Source: an uncultured Gemmatimonadales bacterium
GTDB taxonomy: Bacteria; Gemmatimonadota; Gemmatimonadetes; Longimicrobiales; Gaopeijiaceae
NCBI GenBank assembly: GCA_937982605.1
Contig: CALJLC010000067.1
Coordinates: forward strand, 1 to 10,954
Length of the DNA: 10,954 nt
Direction of reading: 5' to 3'
Positions 1 to 6,436 of this stretch are shown here, piece after piece. Made by a program: the position numbers and the translations under genes. The notes under the pieces are model-generated. The model did not search any database, was not told where the DNA came from, and worked only from the letters and a program-made list of their open reading frames with translations. Position 1 is the stretch's first letter. Each line of letters opens with the position of its first letter.

Positions 1-1401
1 CTGGCGGCCGGCTGCACCCCGGAGCCGGCGGACGCGGGTCAGGTCGTCACCGCCGAGCCGCCGGGCGCGGCGGCCGGGGTCGCGCCCGCACCCGCCCGGT
101 CCGCGACGCAGGAGCTCGACGAGAGTCGCGCCACCGCGATCGTGCGCGCGACCTCCCGGGTGGCGCCCGCGGTGGTGAGCGTGAACGTGATCCGAACCTC
201 CGCGGTCCGGCCCCGCACGCTCTGGGAGAGCCTCTACCTGCCTCCCGGCGCCCAGCGACGCAGCGCGGGCTTCGGTTCGGGCGTGATCGTGAGCGAGGAC
301 GGGATCGTCATCACCAACGACCACGTCATCAGCGGCGCCTCGCGCATCCAGGTGACGCTGCCGGGTGGTCGCGACGCGGACGCCGAGCTGGTCGGAACCG
401 ACCCGATCGCGGACATCGCCGTGCTGCGCATCGACGTGGACGACGTTCCCGTGGCGCCGGTCGGCACCGCAGAGGGGCTCATGATCGGCGAGTGGGCCAT
501 CGCCATCGGCAACCCGCTCGGCAACTACGTCGGCGACTCGGAGCCGACGGTCACCGCCGGCGTCGTCTCGGCCGTGAACCGCAACATCGCCCCCTCCTCG
601 GACCAGGAGGGCTTCTACTTCGGGATGATCCAGACGGATGCCGCCATCAACCCCGGCAACTCGGGAGGCGCGCTGGTCAACGCCGCCGGAGAGGTGATCG
701 GCATCAACGCCTCGATCATCTCGCGCAGCGGCGGCAGCGAGGGGCTCGGCTTCGCGATCCCGATCGATCGGGCGCTCCAGATCGCGGACGACTTCCTCCG
801 CTACGGCGAGGTCCGTCGCGCCTTCCTCGGCCTCGAGGTCGAGCCGGTCGAGGCCGACGAGTGGGGGCGCACCCGAGGCGTGCGCGTGAGTCGGGTGGCG
901 GCCGGCTCTCCGGCCGACGCGGCGGCGCTCCGACCCGGCGATCGGCTCCTGAGCGCCGGCGGGCGCGCCCTGACCGGCCCGCTCGACTGGGAGGGCGTCC
1001 TCCTGGACCTGCGCGCGGGGGACCGGCTCGAGATCGACATCGATGGCCAGCCGCGTGCGGTCGCCCTGGAGGCGACGCCCTTCCCCTCGGTCACGGCTGC
1101 GCGCGTGACGCTCTTCCGGGACATCCAGCTGATCACGGTGACACCGCAGATCCAGCTCGAGCGTGGGCTCGCCAGCGAGGACGGCGCGCTCGTCGACCGG
1201 ATCAGCCCCGAGCTCGCCCGCCAGACGGGCCTGCGCCGAGGAGACGTGATCCTGCAGATGAACCGGACCCGCGTGCGCACGGCGGACGACGCCGCGGCGT
1301 TCTTCGACGCGCTGCCCCGGGGCCAGCAGGGCCGCATCGTCCTGTACCTCGAGCGCGACGGCAACTACGGCACCACCAACCTCTACTGGAGAGGGAGTTG
1401 A
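1..1401 (+). CDS. HtrA/DegP-family serine protease, lipoprotein type (5' partial)
   Basis: The reading frame is open from base 1, so the gene starts upstream; 466 codons are visible. Codons 1-5 read LAAGC, a lipobox ending in the Cys that would be lipidated, followed by a Pro/Ala-rich linker of about 40 residues. The hydrophobic part of the signal peptide lies outside the window. The trypsin-like domain spans about codons 50-265, with the triad His in TNDHVI (codon 108, base 322), Asp in ADIAVL (codon 138, base 412) and Ser in NPGNSGGAL (codon 221, base 661). A first PDZ domain (about codons 275-359, FLGLEV...GSPADAAALRPGD) and a second (about 367-453, ISPELARQTGLRRGDVIL) follow. The family degrades or refolds damaged proteins in the cell envelope. 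A GTG at 142 is only an internal codon, because the conserved region beginning ATAIVRATSRVAP runs through it. The stop overlaps the purB start. Membrane anchoring by a lipid is inferred; most HtrA proteins are soluble or have one transmembrane helix. The degP/degQ/htrA symbol cannot be chosen. Confidence 0.
   Translation: MAAGCTPEPADAGQVVTAEPPGAAAGVAPAPARSATQELDESRATAIVRATSRVAPAVVSVNVIRTSAVRPRTLWESLYLPPGAQRRSAGFGSGVIVSEDGIVITNDHVISGASRIQVTLPGGRDADAELVGTDPIADIAVLRIDVDDVPVAPVGTAEGLMIGEWAIAIGNPLGNYVGDSEPTVTAGVVSAVNRNIAPSSDQEGFYFGMIQTDAAINPGNSGGALVNAAGEVIGINASIISRSGGSEGLGFAIPIDRALQIADDFLRYGEVRRAFLGLEVEPVEADEWGRTRGVRVSRVAAGSPADAAALRPGDRLLSAGGRALTGPLDWEGVLLDLRAGDRLEIDIDGQPRAVALEATPFPSVTAARVTLFRDIQLITVTPQIQLERGLASEDGALVDRISPELARQTGLRRGDVILQMNRTRVRTADDAAAFFDALPRGQQGRIVLYLERDGNYGTTNLYWRGS
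1388..1397 (+). promoter_or_regulatory. Ribosome binding site supporting the TTG start of purB
   Basis: A purine-rich GGAGAGGGAG run ends directly at the TTG at 1398. Its GGAG core (1388-1391) sits six bases before the start, a normal Shine-Dalgarno distance. It lies inside the last codons of the htrA-like gene and supports translation from the non-ATG codon. Confidence 0.
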
Positions 1402-2849
1402 GCGCTCGCGACCCACTCGAAACGTACGTCCACCCGCTGACGGACCGGTACGCCTCCCGCGAGATGCAGCGCATCTTCGCGCCGCGGCACCGCTTCGGGA
1501 CATGGCGACGTCTGTGGATCGCGCTCGCCGAATCGGAGGCCGAGCTCGGCGTCGAGATCTCCGACGAGGCGCTCGAGCAGATGCGATCCGCGGTCGACGA
1601 GCTCGACCTCGAGAGGGCGGCCGAGTACGAGAAGCGCTTCCGCCACGACGTCATGGCGCACGTGCACCTCTTCGGCGACGACGCGCCGGCGGCGCGGGGG
1701 ATCATCCACCTCGGAGCGACCAGCGCCTTCATCGGGGACAACACCGACCTGATCCTGCACCGGGAGGCGCTCGAGCTCGTTCGCGCCCGGGTCACACGCT
1801 GCGTCGAAGCGCTCGCCGCGTTCGCCAGGGAGCACGCCGATCTGCCCACGCTCGGTTACACGCACTTCCAGCCGGCCCAGCCCACGACCGTCGGCAAGCG
1901 CGCCACGCTCTGGGTCCAGGACCTCCTGCTCGACCTCGAGGAGCTCGACCACCGCATCGCGACGCTCCGTTTCCGGGGCGTGCGGGGCACCACGGGGACG
2001 CAGGCGTCGTTCCTCGAGCTCTTCGACGGCGCGCACGACAAGGTCGACGCGCTCGACCTCGCGGTGGGGCGGCGCATGGGCTTCGAGTCCACCTATCCGG
2101 TGAGCGGGCAGACGTACACCCGCAAGGTCGACTACGCGGTCCTCGCCACCCTCGCCGGGGCGGCCGCCAGCGTCTCGAAGATCGGGCACGACCTGCGCAT
2201 CCTCGCGCACCTGCGCGAGGTCGAGGAACCGTTCGAGTCCGAGCAGATCGGCTCCTCCGCCATGCCGTACAAGCGCAACCCGATGCGCGCCGAGCGCATG
2301 TGCGCGCTCTCCCGTCACGTGATCGTCCTCTCGCAGGACGCGGCCTTCACGGCCGCCACGCAATGGCTCGAGCGCACGCTGGACGACTCGGCCAACCGCC
2401 GGGTCTCGATTCCGGACGCGTTCCTGGCGCTCGACGGCTGCCTCGTGCTGCTCGAGAACGTGGCTCGAGGCCTCATCGTGAATCCGGAGGTCGTGCGGCG
2501 GAATCTGGCCGAGCACCTTCCGTTCATGGCCACAGAGACGATCTTGATGCACGCCGTCTCGCGCGGCGGTGATCGCCAGGAGCTGCACGAGCGCATCCGG
2601 CAGCACTCGATGGCCGCGGCGCGACGCATGAAGGACGAGGGAGCGGATGCCGATCTGCTGGAGCGCATCGCCGACGACGACGCCTTCGGGCTCGCCGCGG
2701 GCGAGCTCGCGGAAATGGTCGATCCCGCCCGGTTCGTGGGCCGGGCTCCCGCGCAGGTCCGCCGCTTCCTCGAGCGCGACGTCGAACCCGCCCTGGAACG
2801 CCAGCGCGGACAGACCCTGAACCTGGATGCCCCCGAACTCCATGTCTGA
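1398..2849 (+). CDS. purB: Adenylosuccinate lyase, animal-ADSL-like
   Basis: This is a 483-residue lyase of the fumarase/aspartase superfamily. It acts twice in purine synthesis: SAICAR to AICAR plus fumarate, and adenylosuccinate to AMP plus fumarate. Visible motifs are RHDVMAHVH (about residues 84-92), GIIHLGATS, TLGYTHFQPAQ with the general-acid His156, RGTTGTQASF, GQTYTRKVD, the flexible signature loop IGSSAMPYKRNPMR with catalytic Ser286, ERTLDDSANRR and LPFMATE. Length and motif wording match human ADSL (484 residues, His159 and Ser289) much better than the roughly 430-456-residue B. subtilis and E. coli enzymes, as far as I can recall those sequences. I chose TTG at 1398. It has a good ribosome site and overlaps the upstream TGA by four bases, while the next in-frame ATG (1464) would remove the conserved RYASREM segment. 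The gene overlaps purC. Function is very likely; the eukaryote-like grouping comes from remembered sequence. Confidence 0.
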   Translation: MSARDPLETYVHPLTDRYASREMQRIFAPRHRFGTWRRLWIALAESEAELGVEISDEALEQMRSAVDELDLERAAEYEKRFRHDVMAHVHLFGDDAPAARGIIHLGATSAFIGDNTDLILHREALELVRARVTRCVEALAAFAREHADLPTLGYTHFQPAQPTTVGKRATLWVQDLLLDLEELDHRIATLRFRGVRGTTGTQASFLELFDGAHDKVDALDLAVGRRMGFESTYPVSGQTYTRKVDYAVLATLAGAAASVSKIGHDLRILAHLREVEEPFESEQIGSSAMPYKRNPMRAERMCALSRHVIVLSQDAAFTAATQWLERTLDDSANRRVSIPDAFLALDGCLVLLENVARGLIVNPEVVRRNLAEHLPFMATETILMHAVSRGGDRQELHERIRQHSMAAARRMKDEGADADLLERIADDDAFGLAAGELAEMVDPARFVGRAPAQVRRFLERDVEPALERQRGQTLNLDAPELHV

Positions 2850-3783
2850 CGCCTCCACCGTCCACAGCTCCGACCTCGACCTCGACCTCCTGCACCGCGG
2901 CAAGGTCCGTGACGTCTACGCGGTCGACGCCGACACGCTTCTCATGGTCGCCTCCGACCGGGTGAGCGCGTTCGACGTCGTGCTGCCGCAGCCGATCCCC
3001 CACAAGGGCGAGGTGCTCACCCTCGTCACCGCCTGGTGGCTCGAGCAGCTCGAAGACTAGCTCGCGCACCACCTCATCGCGGTCGACCCGGACCGGATCG
3101 TCGCGCGCTACCCGAAGCTCGAGGCGAGCCGCGACGTCTGGGCACGCCGCGCGATGCTGGTCCACCGGACCGATCCCGTGCTCGTCGAGTGTGTCGTGCG
3201 CGGCTACATCTCGGGCTCGGCGTGGAAGGAATACCGGAAGAGCGGGACGCTGGCCGGCGAGCCGCTCCCGGAGGGGCTGCAGGAAAGCCAGCGGCTCGAT
3301 CCCGCCATCTTCTCCCCGGCCACGAAGGCGCAGCAGGGCGAGCACGACGAGAACATCACCTTCGGCCAGATGAAGGAGATCCTCGGCGACGAGCTCTCCG
3401 AGCGGCTCCGGGACCTCTCGATGCGGGTGTACGGCTACGGCCGGGACGTCGCCGAGAAGAGCGACATCATCCTGGCCGACACGAAGTTCGAGTTCGGCCA
3501 CAAGGACGGCGAGCTCATGATCATCGACGAGGTGCTCACGCCCGACTCGTCCCGCTTCTGGCCGAAGGAGAGCTACGGAATCGGCCGCGGGCAGCCGTCG
3601 CTGGACAAGCAGCCGATCCGCGACTGGCTCGAGACGCTCGACTGGGACAAGTCGCCGCCCCCGCCGGATCTGCCGGACGAGGTCGTCCACGCCGCCTCCG
3701 AGCGGTACAAGGAGGTCTTCCAGCGGCTCACCGGGACGGCGCTGGCCGACTACCGGCCTCCGCTCTTCGGGTCGGACCGTTGA
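2827..3783 (+). pseudogene. purC: SAICAR synthetase, interrupted by an in-frame TAG
   Basis: The enzyme joins CAIR and aspartate with ATP to give SAICAR, the substrate of PurB next door. Numbered from ATG 2827, the frame has an N-terminal ATP-binding part with HRGKVRDVY (23-31) and SDRVSAFD (43-50). A TAG follows at codon 78, then the rest in the same frame: RGYISGSAWKEYRKSG (125-140), GEHDENITF, DTKFEFG (218-224) and DEVLTPDSSRFW (234-245). Without the TAG the product would be about 318 residues, the usual size of the yeast ADE1-like branch. There is no frameshift and no second stop. ATG 2842 (MSDAS...) is an equally good start; neither has a clear ribosome site. As written, translation gives a 77-residue N-terminal piece. 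Restart at ATG 3154 would give a 209-residue C-terminal piece without the nucleotide-binding lobe. Sequencing error, recent point mutation or readthrough are all possible. The gene overlaps purB upstream and psd downstream. Confidence 0.
3058..3060 (+). other. In-frame amber (TAG) codon inside purC
   Basis: The codon order is CTC GAA GAC TAG CTC GCG CAC CAC, giving QLED-stop-LAHHLI. In the family this stretch is continuous, with the TAG falling just before the conserved [PA]-x-H-L segment. All nine complete genes here end in TGA, and this is the only in-frame TAG. A single change from TCG, TTG, CAG, GAG or AAG would account for it. Confidence 0.
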
Positions 3784-4487
3784 AGATCGCCCGCGAGGGG
3801 TTTCCGTTCGCGCTCGGCGCGCTCCTCCTCGCGGGTGGACTGTGGGCCCTGGTCTGGCTGGGTGTCGGCGAAACCACGGAGCCCGCGGCCGAAGGCTCCG
3901 TCGGAGTCGCGGGCGCCGTGCTGCGCGCCGCCGCGGGGCTCTTCACCGCGGCGTCGGTCTTCGTCCTCTGGTTCTTCCGGAACCCGGAGCCGGCGGTGCC
4001 GGGTGACGCCGCGCTCGTCGTCGCGCCCGGACACGGCAAGGTGATCCGGGTCGAGGATGTCGACGAGCCGACCTTCCTCCAGGGACCGGCGCGCAAGATC
4101 TCGATCTTCCTGAGCGTCTTCGACATCCACGTGCAGCGGGCGCCCGTGTCCGGCTCGGTCGAGCACAAGGTGTACCGCCCGGGTGCCTACGCCGTCGCGT
4201 GGGCCGACAAGGCGTCCGACGACAACGAGCAGTCGTCGCTGGGGATCGCGGCGGAGCACGGGCGGATCCTCGTGCGCCAGATCGCCGGCCTCGTGGCCCG
4301 GCGCATCATCACCGACCCCGACGTGGGCGACCGCGTGGAGCGCGGCCGTCGCTTCGGGCTGATCCGCTTCGGCTCGCGCGTGGACGTCTTCATGCCGCCC
4401 CACTGGGAGGTGCTGTGCGCGGTCGGAGATCGGGTCCGGGTCGGCTCCTCCGTGCTGGCCCGACAGAGGCCGGAGGAGGCGTCATGA
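3780..4487 (+). CDS. psd: Phosphatidylserine decarboxylase, short form (proenzyme)
   Basis: This pyruvoyl-dependent enzyme removes CO2 from phosphatidylserine to give PE at the membrane. The 235-residue product has two N-terminal hydrophobic segments (about 8-29 and 50-66, the second ending VLWFFRNPEP). The catalytic domain follows, with KISIFLSVFDIHVQRAPVSG (His117), WADKASDDNE, RQIAGLVARRI and FGSRVDVF. Self-cleavage should occur between Gly198 and Ser199 in the FGS motif, Ser199 becoming the pyruvoyl group. TTG at 3780 is chosen because it gives MKIAREGFPF, the usual opening of this family, and overlaps the purC TGA by four bases; no strong ribosome site is seen. One oddity stands out. The usual PADG motif, whose Asp belongs to the processing triad, reads PGHG here (His85 in place of Asp). 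The assignment is firm, but activity is less certain. The gene sits directly before pssA, which makes its substrate. Confidence 0.
   Translation: MKIAREGFPFALGALLLAGGLWALVWLGVGETTEPAAEGSVGVAGAVLRAAAGLFTAASVFVLWFFRNPEPAVPGDAALVVAPGHGKVIRVEDVDEPTFLQGPARKISIFLSVFDIHVQRAPVSGSVEHKVYRPGAYAVAWADKASDDNEQSSLGIAAEHGRILVRQIAGLVARRIITDPDVGDRVERGRRFGLIRFGSRVDVFMPPHWEVLCAVGDRVRVGSSVLARQRPEEAS
4472..4479 (+). promoter_or_regulatory. Strong ribosome binding site of pssA
   Basis: GGAGGAGG lies four bases before the ATG at 4484, inside the last codons of psd. It is among the strongest Shine-Dalgarno matches in the window and fixes the pssA start. Confidence 0.
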
Positions 4488-5407
4488 GCCGCGCAGGAAG
4501 GCGAGACGGCAACGCACGCCCGAAGCCACGGGTGCCCCGCCGGGAAACGCTGCAACGGGGGGTCATCATCCTCCCGTCCGCGTTCACGCTGGGCAATCTC
4601 TTCTTCGGGATCTACGCGCTCGTCTCAGCCTCCCGCGGGGACTTCCTGTGGGCCGGCTGGTGCATCGTCATCGCCGGCGTGCTCGACATGCTCGACGGCA
4701 GCGTGGCTCGCTTCACGCGTACGGGCTCGGCCTTCGGCGCCGAGCTGGACTCGCTCGTCGACGCGATCTCGTTCGGCGTCGCGCCGGCGTACATCATGTT
4801 CGAGCTCTTCCTGACGGACACGCAGTGGAGCTGGATCCTCTCGTACGTCTACGTCACCGCCGTGGTCGTGCGGCTGGCGCGCTTCAACATCGAGCAGGGC
4901 GGCGAAGCGAAGCGCTACTTCCACGGGCTTCCCTCGCCGGCCGCCGGCATGCTCCTGGCGTCGTACTACCCGTTCAGCCAGACGAGCTTCTTCACGACCT
5001 ACCTGGGCGACCTGCCGTGGCAGGAGATCATCGCCATCGGCATGGTGCTCCTCGGCGTCCTCCTCGTGAGCCACGTGCCGTACGGCAAGGTCGGCAAGAT
5101 CGGTGTCCGCACGCCCCGCGGGATCCGCAACACCGTGGTCGCGCTGGGCGCCATCTTTCTCGCCGTCTCGGTGCCCCAGTACTACTTCTTCAGCGCCCTC
5201 CTGCTCTACGTCACGTGGGGCCTGCTGAAGTCGGTGCTCATCGGCTTCCTCGATCGACTCCCGGGTGGAGACCCGCTCCTGGACGAGGACGAGGACGAAG
5301 CGGACGCGCGTGCCGAGACGCGCGACCTCGACTATGCAGAGCTCGGCCCGCGGGGCCGGGCATCCATGGAACTCCAAGACGACGATGGTCGGGAGGAACA
5401 CGCGTGA
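4484..5407 (+). CDS. pssA: CDP-diacylglycerol-serine O-phosphatidyltransferase
   Basis: The product is a 307-residue integral membrane enzyme of the CDP-alcohol phosphotransferase family. It makes phosphatidylserine and CMP from CDP-diacylglycerol and serine, feeding Psd. The full signature D-x2-D-G-x2-A-R-x8-G-x3-D-x3-D is present as Asp68, Asp71, Gly72, Ala75-Arg76, Gly85, Asp89 and Asp93. RLARFN (130-135) and FHGLPSPAA (147-154) are typical of the serine-specific, B. subtilis-like subgroup. Hydrophobic segments occur at about 27-50, 55-70, 94-110, 118-130, 182-200, 216-232 and 236-256. A hydrophilic, very acidic C-terminal tail of about 45 residues (from LLDEDEDEAD) follows the last segment. 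Its role is unknown, and part of it overlaps the purS ribosome site. The ATG forms an ATGA overlap with psd, and the strong GGAGGAGG upstream makes the start secure. Confidence 0.
   Translation: MSRAGRRDGNARPKPRVPRRETLQRGVIILPSAFTLGNLFFGIYALVSASRGDFLWAGWCIVIAGVLDMLDGSVARFTRTGSAFGAELDSLVDAISFGVAPAYIMFELFLTDTQWSWILSYVYVTAVVVRLARFNIEQGGEAKRYFHGLPSPAAGMLLASYYPFSQTSFFTTYLGDLPWQEIIAIGMVLLGVLLVSHVPYGKVGKIGVRTPRGIRNTVVALGAIFLAVSVPQYYFFSALLLYVTWGLLKSVLIGFLDRLPGGDPLLDEDEDEADARAETRDLDYAELGPRGRASMELQDDDGREEHA
5392..5397 (+). promoter_or_regulatory. Ribosome binding site of purS
   Basis: GGAGGA, within GGGAGGAA, ends six bases before the GTG at 5404. It supports the non-ATG start of purS and lies within the acidic-tail codons of pssA. 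Confidence 0.
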
Positions 5408-5676
5408 CCCGGTACCGCCTCGAGATTCTCGTGAAGCCCCGCCCGGGTCTGCTCGACCCGCAGGGCAAGGCGATCCACCATTCCCTGAACTCCCTCGGCT
5501 GGGAGGGCGTGCAGGACGTGCGCGTCGGCAAGGCGATGTATGTCGACCTCGACGCCGCGTCCGAATCCGAAGCGCTGGAAGCGGCCGACGCGATGTGCCG
5601 CAAGCTCCTCGCCAATCCGGTGACCGAAGACTTCGAGGTCTCGCTCGTCGGCGCGCTTGAGGGCGCCGGCTCGTGA
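5404..5676 (+). CDS. purS: FGAM synthase subunit PurS
   Basis: This is a 90-residue small subunit. In the B. subtilis and Thermotoga type of FGAM synthase, a PurS dimer bridges PurL and PurQ and helps pass ammonia between them. The sequence shows the family opening RYRLEILVKPRPGLLDPQGKA, the central HHSLNSLGWEGVQDVRVGKAMYVDL, and the closing region MCRKLLANPVTEDFEV. This is the whole PurS fold at its normal length of about 80-90 residues. The GTG start has a good ribosome site and forms a GTGA overlap with pssA; the stop forms another GTGA overlap with purQ. The purS-purQ-purL order is the classic arrangement for this three-part enzyme. The assignment is confident despite the short length, because both the sequence and the neighbours agree. 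Confidence 0.
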   Translation: MTRYRLEILVKPRPGLLDPQGKAIHHSLNSLGWEGVQDVRVGKAMYVDLDAASESEALEAADAMCRKLLANPVTEDFEVSLVGALEGAGS

Positions 5677-6371
5677 AGGTCGCCGTCGTCACCTTCCCCG
5701 GCTCGAACTGCGACTACGACCTCTACAAGGCCGTGCAGCAGGTGGGCGCCGAGGCCGAGTTCGTGTGGCACCGCGAGCGGGGCCTGGACCGCTTCGACGC
5801 CGTCCTCCTTCCGGGCGGCTTCTCGTACGGGGACTACCTGCGGCCCGGCGCGATCGCCCGCATGAGCCCGGTCATGGAGGACGTGATTCCCTTCGCGGAG
5901 AAGGGCGGGCCCGTGCTCGGCATCTGCAACGGCTTCCAGGTGCTGTGCGAGGCGGGCCTCCTGCCGGGGGCGCTCGTGCGCAACGACTCGCTCAAGTTCC
6001 GGAGCCACGACGTACGGCTCCGCGTGGAGCGCGTGGACACGCTGTTCACGAGCGACTACGCACAGGGGCAGATCCTCCGGATCCCGATCGCGCACGGAGA
6101 CGGCAACTTCGAGGCCGACACCGACACCTTGAAGGCGCTCGAGGACAGCGGCCGCGTCGTCTTCCGATACGTCGACGCGAGCGGCGAGCCGACGGAAGCC
6201 GCCAACCCCAACGGCTCGTGGCACAACATCGCGGGCATCACCAACGAGGCCGGCAACGTGCTGGGGATGATGCCCCACCCCGAGCGCGCGATGGAGGAGC
6301 TCCTCGGCTCCACGGACGGCGTCGCGCTCTTCACCTCCCTCGTCTCCAGCCTCTCGGGCGCTTCGGCCTGA
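5673..6371 (+). CDS. purQ: FGAM synthase glutaminase subunit PurQ
   Basis: The product is a 232-residue class I glutamine amidotransferase that hydrolyses glutamine to supply ammonia to PurL. The catalytic Cys85 lies in the nucleophile elbow GICNGFQVL, and His202 and Glu204 in PHPERA complete the triad. Further family motifs are the opening FPGSNCDYD, LPGGFSYGDYLRPGA, RNDSLKFRSH and the AHGDGNF segment. The length matches stand-alone PurQ (about 225-230) rather than the glutaminase domain of the large fused PurL. The start is GTG 5673, giving MKVAVVTFPGSN as is typical. It overlaps the purS stop as GTGA, with a GAGGG ribosome site at 5659-5663, nine bases before the start. It probably works with PurS and PurL from the same transcript. 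The 65-base gap after it is the only break in the tight packing. Confidence 0.
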   Translation: MKVAVVTFPGSNCDYDLYKAVQQVGAEAEFVWHRERGLDRFDAVLLPGGFSYGDYLRPGAIARMSPVMEDVIPFAEKGGPVLGICNGFQVLCEAGLLPGALVRNDSLKFRSHDVRLRVERVDTLFTSDYAQGQILRIPIAHGDGNFEADTDTLKALEDSGRVVFRYVDASGEPTEAANPNGSWHNIAGITNEAGNVLGMMPHPERAMEELLGSTDGVALFTSLVSSLSGASA

Positions 6372-6436
6372 GTCCACGACGGACCCATGACGTTTCTCCG
6401 GGTATCCTCTCCCTTCCGAAACCAGAGCATCAGCCA
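6372..6436 (+). other. 65-base gap between purQ and purL
   Basis: This is the only untranslated stretch of any size in the window. It is slightly richer in A/T than the coding DNA around it (for example GACGTTTC and GGTATCC). I see no convincing -35/-10 pair, hairpin with T-run or strong ribosome site. It could carry a weak internal promoter or only be a spacer. Confidence 0.

Noticed and set aside
142..144. GTG at 142 as the real start of the protease gene
   Set aside because: The frame stays open to base 1 and includes a lipobox and the conserved region before VAPAVVSV, so the gene is 5' truncated.
492..1397. Upstream extension of the purB frame into the HtrA gene
   Set aside because: The extension is Arg/Pro/Gly-rich out-of-frame reading of a clear protease gene; the purB family opening begins just after TTG 1398.
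1383..2903. 506-codon - strand frame opposite purB
   Set aside because: It shows no domain-like sequence and lies fully opposite a conserved enzyme; it is a composition shadow.
3154..3783. A separate gene starting at ATG 3154
   Set aside because: The frame is the continuation of purC, lacks the N-terminal ATP-binding lobe, and the conserved sequence runs on before the ATG back to the TAG.
6387..6389. ATG upstream of purL as its start
   Set aside because: It is in a different frame from purL, so GTG 6437 is used.
6387..6408. Possible promoter before purL (ATGACG ... TATCCT)
   Set aside because: Each box matches only 4 of 6 consensus bases and the spacer is about 10 bases, far from 17.
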